Shown: positions 59,808 to 64,000 of the stretch, one piece after another | Numbering within the stretch: the stretch's first letter is position 1 | Layout of the letters: every line of letters begins with the position of its first letter | Source of the DNA: Cardiobacteriaceae bacterium | GTDB lineage: Bacteria; Pseudomonadota; Gammaproteobacteria; Cardiobacteriales; Cardiobacteriaceae | Assembly: GCA_030525785.1 (NCBI GenBank) | Contig: JAUNEA010000003.1 | Location: 62,001 to 126,000 of the forward strand | Length of the DNA: 64,000 nt | Direction: 5' to 3' | The notes under the pieces: generated by a model | Told to the model about the DNA's origin: nothing | The model's database searches: none | Seen by the model: the letters and a program-made list of their open reading frames with translations, nothing else | Made by a program: the position numbers and the translations under genes

Positions 59808-60506
59808 ATGGAAAAAAAACAAAACTCTTACCTTCAATTCTCTCTTTCTGAAACCCAACGCCACAAAGCGCTTTGGATTTTATCGTTTTGGCATATTGTC
59901 ATTATTGCTGCCAGCAATTATTTGGTACAAATTCCCTTTGAGTTCTTTGGCTTAAAAACTACATGGGGAGCTTTTAGTTTTCCTTTTATCTTTTTAACCA
60001 CTGATTTAACCGTACGCATTTTTGGGGCATCTTTAGCACGAAGCATTATTCTTTGGGCAATGTTACCTGCTTTTGCTATTTCTTATGCGATTTCTATTTT
60101 ATTCTATGAAGGTCAATTTACGAGCTTTGCAGAATTAAGCGCTTTGAATACAATGGTGGCGCGGATTTGTTTCGCCAGTTTCTTAGCTTATGTGGTGGGG
60201 CAATTACTTGATGTTCATGTGTTTAATCGCCTTCGCCAACGCAAACAATGGTGGGTTGCGCCTTTTGCCTCAACCATGCTCGGCAATATTGTTGATACTC
60301 TCATTTTCTTTAGCGTTGCATTCTACAAAAGCTCCGATGAATATATGGCAACACATTGGCTAGATTTTGCATGGGTTGATTATGGTTGGAAATTAGCCAT
60401 CAGCACCCTATTATTCCTTCCTGCTTATGGTTTATTGTTGAATTACCTCACCCACAAATTAACCAATATTCGGCCAAATCATCATCCTATTGCTTCTACA
60501 CTTTAA
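59808..60506 (+). CDS. yhhQ: Queuosine precursor transporter YhhQ (VUT family)
   Basis: Inner-membrane transporter of the 7-cyano-7-deazaguanine/queuosine precursor family. The 232-residue protein has six to seven helices, FIFLTTDLTVRIFGASLARSI and ASTMLGNIVDTLIFFSVAF, the family signatures. A preQ1-like riboswitch precedes it with the ribosome site inside the motif. ATG at 59808 follows TAGGA at 8 nt. Confidence 0.9.
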   Translation: MEKKQNSYLQFSLSETQRHKALWILSFWHIVIIAASNYLVQIPFEFFGLKTTWGAFSFPFIFLTTDLTVRIFGASLARSIILWAMLPAFAISYAISILFYEGQFTSFAELSALNTMVARICFASFLAYVVGQLLDVHVFNRLRQRKQWWVAPFASTMLGNIVDTLIFFSVAFYKSSDEYMATHWLDFAWVDYGWKLAISTLLFLPAYGLLLNYLTHKLTNIRPNHHPIASTL

Positions 60507-60570
60507 CTCTTCCTTTAAGCAAAGCCAAAGCGCTTTGCTTTTCCCACCAAAGCTCTAAGAGATTACTATC

Positions 60571-61431
60571 ATGACCATAACCCATCGATTGATTGCCCTT
60601 GCCGTTATTTTGATTTGGGGCATCAATTTTCTCTTCATGCGTTTGGCACTTAATGAAGTTTCACCCTTGATTTTAGGGATTCTTCGTTTTACGTTTGTCC
60701 TCTTACCTGCCATTTTCTTTTTTCCCAAGCCTCAGGTTTCATGGCGTTGGTTAATACTTTATGGTTTAACCATCAGCTTTGGGCAATTTGCTTTTGGCTT
60801 TTCGGCACTAGCCTCAGGTTTACCGACTGCCATTTCCGCTCTTTTGATGCAAAGCCAAGCCTTTTTTACCGTGCTACTTGCTGCATTGTTGCTGGGCGAA
60901 CCTTTAAGAAAACATCATTTTATCGGCATGGGTTTGGCATTTTTAGGCTTGGCTATTGTTGGGATTGGGCAATTTCAAGGTGTCATGCCACTGATGGGCG
61001 TATGGTTGGCTCTTTTAGCCGCCGCATCATGGGCGCTTGGGAATTTAACGGTTAAGCGCATTGGGGCAGTTAATCCTGTGGCTTTGGTTGTTTGGGGGAA
61101 TGTATCGGCGTGGGTTGGCTTTGTTGTGGCTGCGTTATGGTGGCATGGTGGAGAGCATATCATGCATGAGCTAAGCGCTTTGTCACTTAAAGGCTGGGGG
61201 TCTGTGCTTTATTTGAGCTGGGTTTCCAGTTTGTTGGGCTATGGTGGCTGGGGATTGTTGTTATCCCATTATCCTGCAAGTAAGGTTAGCCCATTGTCAC
61301 TCTTGGTGCCTGTAGTGGCGCTGTTGGCAGGATATTTTATTTTGCGCGAACCTCTGAATGCTTGGCATTTGGTAGGCGGAAGCATCATCATGGCGGCACT
61401 GTGTGTTCATGTGTTACTTGGGAAACGGTAA
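60571..61431 (+). CDS. EamA/DMT-family transporter
   Basis: A 286-residue membrane protein with ten helices in two EamA repeats (about 1-140 and 148-286), of the drug/metabolite transporter superfamily. LIWGINFLFMRLALNEVSPL and SALLMQSQAFFTVLLAALLL are typical, as in amino-acid metabolite exporters of the YdcZ/EamA type. Substrate unknown. It starts 65 bp after yhhQ across a palindrome copy, and ends 35 bp before rnpB. Confidence 0.85.
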   Translation: MTITHRLIALAVILIWGINFLFMRLALNEVSPLILGILRFTFVLLPAIFFFPKPQVSWRWLILYGLTISFGQFAFGFSALASGLPTAISALLMQSQAFFTVLLAALLLGEPLRKHHFIGMGLAFLGLAIVGIGQFQGVMPLMGVWLALLAAASWALGNLTVKRIGAVNPVALVVWGNVSAWVGFVVAALWWHGGEHIMHELSALSLKGWGSVLYLSWVSSLLGYGGWGLLLSHYPASKVSPLSLLVPVVALLAGYFILREPLNAWHLVGGSIIMAALCVHVLLGKR

Positions 61432-61450
61432 AGCGCTTTGAGGGAAGCTG

Positions 61451-61459
61451 TGCTACAAT
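61451..61459 (+). promoter_or_regulatory. Extended -10 promoter of rnpB
   Basis: TGCTACAAT, a TGN-extended -10 (TACAAT at 61454-61459), places the start at about 61466, exactly at the 5' strand of helix P1. No good -35 at 17 bp; the spot is occupied by a palindrome copy (about 61430-61440). Confidence 0.6.
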
Positions 61460-61465
61460 CCGCGC

Positions 61466-61820
61466 GTGAGTTCGCTAGGCAATCGCTGTTCTTAAGAATG
61501 GAGGAAAGTCCGAGCTTCATAGGGCATGGTGCTGGATAACGTCCAGACGGCGTGAGCCGATGGAAAGTGCAACAGAAAATAAACTACCAAAGCGCTTTGG
61601 CACACTGCCAAGCCTTTGGAAAAGGTGAAACGGGGCGGTAAGAGCGCACCGCAGACTTGGCGACAAGGCTGGCTAGGCAAACCCCACCAGAAGCAAGACC
61701 AAATAGAAAGCCGATACAGTTGCCCGCTGTGGCTTTGGGTAGGTTGCTTGAGGCGTTGAGTAATCAACGTCCTAGATGAATGATTGCCCACGACAGAACT
61801 CGGCTTATCGGCGAACTCAC
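61466..61820 (+). ncRNA. rnpB: RNase P RNA (type A)
   Basis: Catalytic RNA that matures tRNA 5' ends. P1 pairs GTGAGTTCGC (61466-61475) with GCGAACTCAC (61811-61820). Universal elements are visible: GAGGAAAGTCC near the 5' end, AACAGAAA, GGTGAAACGGGGCGGTAAG, AGACCAAATAG and CACGACAGAACTCGGCTTATCG at the 3' end (P4 3' strand ACAGAA). About 355 nt. A full palindrome copy sits in helix P12 (61587-61619), where CCAAAG pairs with CTTTGG and the following GCTTTGGC pairs with GCCAAGC. Confidence 0.97.
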
Positions 61821-61856
61821 ATCTTCTCTTCAAAGCGCTTTGTTAAGGAATCATCA

Positions 61857-62030
61857 ATGAATAAAAGAGCTTTACATCTGGATTTATACAGTGGCAAGTA
61901 TCGCCCACGCGTTGAAAAAAGCAAACGCGAACGTCTCGAATCTCAACGCCAAAAACACAAAAATCGCCTAAAAACAGGCGATTTTTTTATGTCTCATACT
62001 TTCTTTACACAAAGCGCTTTGTTACACTGA
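61857..62030 (+). CDS. Small basic protein, possibly an ArfA-type ribosome-rescue factor
   Basis: A 57-residue very basic protein; AAGGA precedes the ATG at 7 nt. The N-terminal part ALHLDLYSGKYRPRVEKSKR resembles ArfA (which has R-x-R-V-E-K-x-K), and an Arg/Lys/Gln-rich stretch follows. An intrinsic terminator (61961-61988) lies inside the reading frame, at codons about 35-44. A hydrophobic end (FFMSHTFFTQSALL) would be lost on termination. In E. coli arfA an internal hairpin likewise yields a nonstop mRNA, so that active truncated protein appears only when tmRNA fails. The KGKGSY core of ArfA is missing, so the identity is tentative. Confidence 0.5.
   Translation: MNKRALHLDLYSGKYRPRVEKSKRERLESQRQKHKNRLKTGDFFMSHTFFTQSALLH
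61961..61988 (+). terminator. Intrinsic terminator inside the small basic gene
   Basis: AAATCGCCT (61961-61969) and AGGCGATTT (61976-61984) form a perfect 9-bp stem with a 6-nt loop; the T-run continues to 61988. It may end rnpB read-through transcripts and truncates the overlapping gene. Confidence 0.85.
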
Positions 62031-62066
62031 AACACCAATCTCTCTCTTAACCTTTAGGAGTTTTTT

Positions 62067-62624
62067 ATGGGTATTTTTGTTTTGATTGCTTGTATTCTGA
62101 TGCTGGTTATTTTCATTGCTTTGTATAACCGATTGGTTCGTGAACGAAACTTTGTCAAAAATACCTTTTCACAAATCGATGTGCAGCTCACACGCCGCTA
62201 TGATTTGATTCCTAATTTGGTCGAGGTTGCCAAAAACTACCTCGAACATGAGCGCGAAACGCTGATCAAAGTCACCGAAGCTCGCAACTCCGCTCTAAGC
62301 GCTTTGAAAACCAAGCAACTTGACCAGCTTGCTTCAGCCGATCGACACTTAAACGCTGCACTCACAGGGCTTTTTGGCACCATTGAAAATTACCCTGATT
62401 TGAAAGCCAATCAGCAAATGCAAAGTTTGCATGAAGAACTCATCAGCACAGAAGAACGCGTTGCCTTTGCTCGTCAGGCTTATAACGATTCTGTCACTGA
62501 TTACAACAATACCCGTGAACAATTCCCCGCCAACTTGGTCGCCAGCTTATTTGGCTTTCAAGAAAGCGCTTTGTTGGAAATTGAGGATTTGAACAAACGC
62601 CAAACCGTGCGCGTACAGTTTTAA
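62067..62624 (+). CDS. lemA: LemA family protein
   Basis: A 185-residue protein with one N-terminal helix (about 2-20) and a coiled four-helix domain. Family signatures are IDVQLTRRYDLIPNLVEVAK and EERVAFARQAYNDSVTDYN. Function is not established, though LemA is often paired with M48 proteases and TPM-domain proteins. It precedes the M48 gene by 21 bp. Confidence 0.93.
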   Translation: MGIFVLIACILMLVIFIALYNRLVRERNFVKNTFSQIDVQLTRRYDLIPNLVEVAKNYLEHERETLIKVTEARNSALSALKTKQLDQLASADRHLNAALTGLFGTIENYPDLKANQQMQSLHEELISTEERVAFARQAYNDSVTDYNNTREQFPANLVASLFGFQESALLEIEDLNKRQTVRVQF

Positions 62625-62645
62625 TCTTTTTAAAACTGCTCCATC

Positions 62646-63743
62646 ATGCCCAGCGATTTTCGCAAAATCCACGCAAAAGCCGAACGAACCAGTTTATGGC
62701 TAACGTTTCTGTTCGGCTTAGGGCTTGTCCTCAGCACAGCGATTTATACGCTCGCTTGCTATCTTTTGTTGCAATTCTTTTTTCACGGCATCTTGGATAG
62801 CTTCGCCCCTCGCCATACCCTAAATATCAGCCTAACCTTCGGCGCTCTACTCGCTTTTATCACACTCATCAATTACTTAGATGCCAAGCATGCTTACCGC
62901 GAACAGCCTGTTGAAACACTGGCAAAGCGCTTAGGAGCGCAGCCTTTGCGCGTCACCATGTTTAAAGAAGACCAAAAACTACACAATATCGTCACCGAAA
63001 TGGCGATTGCGGCGCGTATTCCAGCCCCTAAAATTTTGGTGGCGCGAGCGGAGGAAAGTATCAATGCGTTTGTGTTGGCAGGGCGAGATGATGAAGTGGC
63101 GCTGGTGGTCAGCTTGGGGGCGCTGAAGTATTTGACTCGCGCTGAGCTACAAGCCCTCATCGCCCACGAATTTGGACATATCATCAATGAAGATGTTTTT
63201 ATCAACAGGCACTTAAGCGCTATTTTGCATGGCTACTACACCGTCAGCAGCTGGCGACATGGTGGGCGTTTAGCTCTTTCCGCTGCCCGTGAAAAAGTCA
63301 TCCACTTCAGCTTGATACAAAACGAAAATGGAGACCCCAATCTCTTAGGCATTGTGCTGGGCTATACAGGCTTTTTGCTTTATCTCTACGGGCGAATTGT
63401 TCAAGCGGCTTATTCACGCTCACGAGAACGCATGGCAGATGCCAGAGCAGTGCAATACACTCGCAATGCAAGCGCTTTGATTGGAACACTCAAAAAATCA
63501 TTGGCTTTACAACATCTTGCCATCAGCCGTTACCACATTGCTCCTGAATATGCTCATGTTTTGTTCCTAAACGATGCCCTCCAAAAAATTCTCGCTACTC
63601 ACCCCTCTACCGAAGAACGCATCCGTGCCTTTGGCGGCGTTATCCTGCCTCATGAATTGCAAACACTCGCCAACAAACTTCAAAGAAATCCTTTCGAACT
63701 CAACACACAACCCGATTTCCCCACAACCTATTGGTACGACTGA
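62646..63743 (+). CDS. M48-family membrane metalloprotease (HtpX-like)
   Basis: A 365-residue inner-membrane zinc protease. Two N-terminal helices (about 18-45 and 58-78) are followed by the HExxH site ALIAHEFGHIINED and a third-ligand region SRERMADARAVQYT. Family M48 enzymes take part in membrane-protein quality control. The pairing with lemA is common. It ends in a TGATG overlap with the next gene. Confidence 0.87.
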   Translation: MPSDFRKIHAKAERTSLWLTFLFGLGLVLSTAIYTLACYLLLQFFFHGILDSFAPRHTLNISLTFGALLAFITLINYLDAKHAYREQPVETLAKRLGAQPLRVTMFKEDQKLHNIVTEMAIAARIPAPKILVARAEESINAFVLAGRDDEVALVVSLGALKYLTRAELQALIAHEFGHIINEDVFINRHLSAILHGYYTVSSWRHGGRLALSAAREKVIHFSLIQNENGDPNLLGIVLGYTGFLLYLYGRIVQAAYSRSRERMADARAVQYTRNASALIGTLKKSLALQHLAISRYHIAPEYAHVLFLNDALQKILATHPSTEERIRAFGGVILPHELQTLANKLQRNPFELNTQPDFPTTYWYD

Positions 63744-64000
63744 TGCTCTTCACCCTCCCCTCAGAAACCCGAAACTATTGGCGCATCATCTTTCTACTAA
63801 GCCTCACTCTCCAAAGCGCTTTGTTTCTTGCTATCTACTGGTTTTTGTTTATCTTCCTAGAAAGACTCGACTCCTTAAAACCCTTTTTTTGGACGCTGAT
63901 AAGTGTGGTAATTATCGGAAAAATTTTCAGTTTGATTTACATAGAACTCCGATTCAAACGCACCAACCTCACACTAGGCGATGCCTTTTTGACCTTACGG
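63743..64000 (+). CDS. Membrane protein, partial at the right edge
   Basis: The reading frame starts in the TGATG overlap with the M48 gene and stays open for 86 codons to the window edge. It begins MLFTLPSETRNYWRIIFLLS, has two hydrophobic segments (about 15-40 and 48-66), and a QSAL from a palindrome copy (63812-63823). No family recognised; often a third membrane gene follows lemA and the M48 protease. Confidence 0.6.
   Translation, partial: MLFTLPSETRNYWRIIFLLSLTLQSALFLAIYWFLFIFLERLDSLKPFFWTLISVVIIGKIFSLIYIELRFKRTNLTLGDAFLTLR

Overview
The window reads as a stretch of chromosome from a gammaproteobacterium of moderate GC content. Several gene orders are typical of that class: petABC-sspA-sspB, mlaFEDCB-ibaG-murA, lepA-lepB-rnc-era, glmM-tpiA-secG-tRNA-Leu, nqrABCDEF-apbE-nqrM, tamA-tamB, and rapZ. 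I cannot name the species. A Cardiobacteriales-like organism is a guess from gene content only.

Layout: 1-1.7 kb cbb3 oxidase (ccoO partial, ccoN). 2.2-4.7 kb nlpD-like, nudF and a secreted peptidoglycan-binding-like protein, followed by a candidate small RNA. 5-7.3 kb rapZ and rhlB. 7.5-16.6 kb a head-to-tail run of lipoprotein, metF, murJ, tamA, tamB and EVE protein, continuing into mlaFEDCB, ibaG, murA and a Nif3-like gene (to 21.9 kb). 22-26.1 kb petABC, sspA, sspB. 26.2-30 kb two glycosyltransferases and the pxpBCA 5-oxoprolinase operon. 30.2-32.1 kb acs. 32.3-33.5 kb a small AT-rich accessory island (secreted leader-like peptide, C39-like protein, two membrane proteins). 33.5-38.6 kb trmL, MATE, DUF815 ATPase, LpxL-type acyltransferase, uraA. 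38.7-42.3 kb a Correia-like MITE, a 5'-nucleotidase, mutM, menA-like. 42.3-49 kb dgkA, era, rnc, lepB, lepA, comEC. 49-56.2 kb nqrM, apbE and nqrFEDCBA. 56.2-58.8 kb tRNA-Leu(GAG), secG, tpiA, glmM. 58.9-64 kb dapD, a preQ1-like riboswitch with yhhQ, an EamA transporter, rnpB, an ArfA-like small gene, lemA, an M48 protease and a partial membrane protein.

Respiration is strongly represented. Na+-NQR with its own maturation factors (ApbE, NqrM), the bc1 complex and cbb3 oxidase could form one electron transport chain. Envelope biogenesis is the second theme: TamAB, Mla, MurA, MurJ, LpxL-type acyltransferase, NlpD and GlmM.

The dominant signal at window scale is a palindrome, CAAAGCGCTTTG. The 8-bp core AAGCGCTT occurs about 187 times by hand count, roughly once per 340 bp, where about one copy is expected by chance. 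It sits in all three reading frames of coding genes (encoding QSAL, KAL or KRF), in intergenic DNA, in paired copies that form terminator-like hairpins, and inside RNase P RNA. It behaves like a highly iterated palindrome or uptake-type sequence. Other items worth attention are a candidate sRNA with two anti-Shine-Dalgarno loops, a small basic gene with a terminator inside its reading frame, the riboswitch, and the accessory island.
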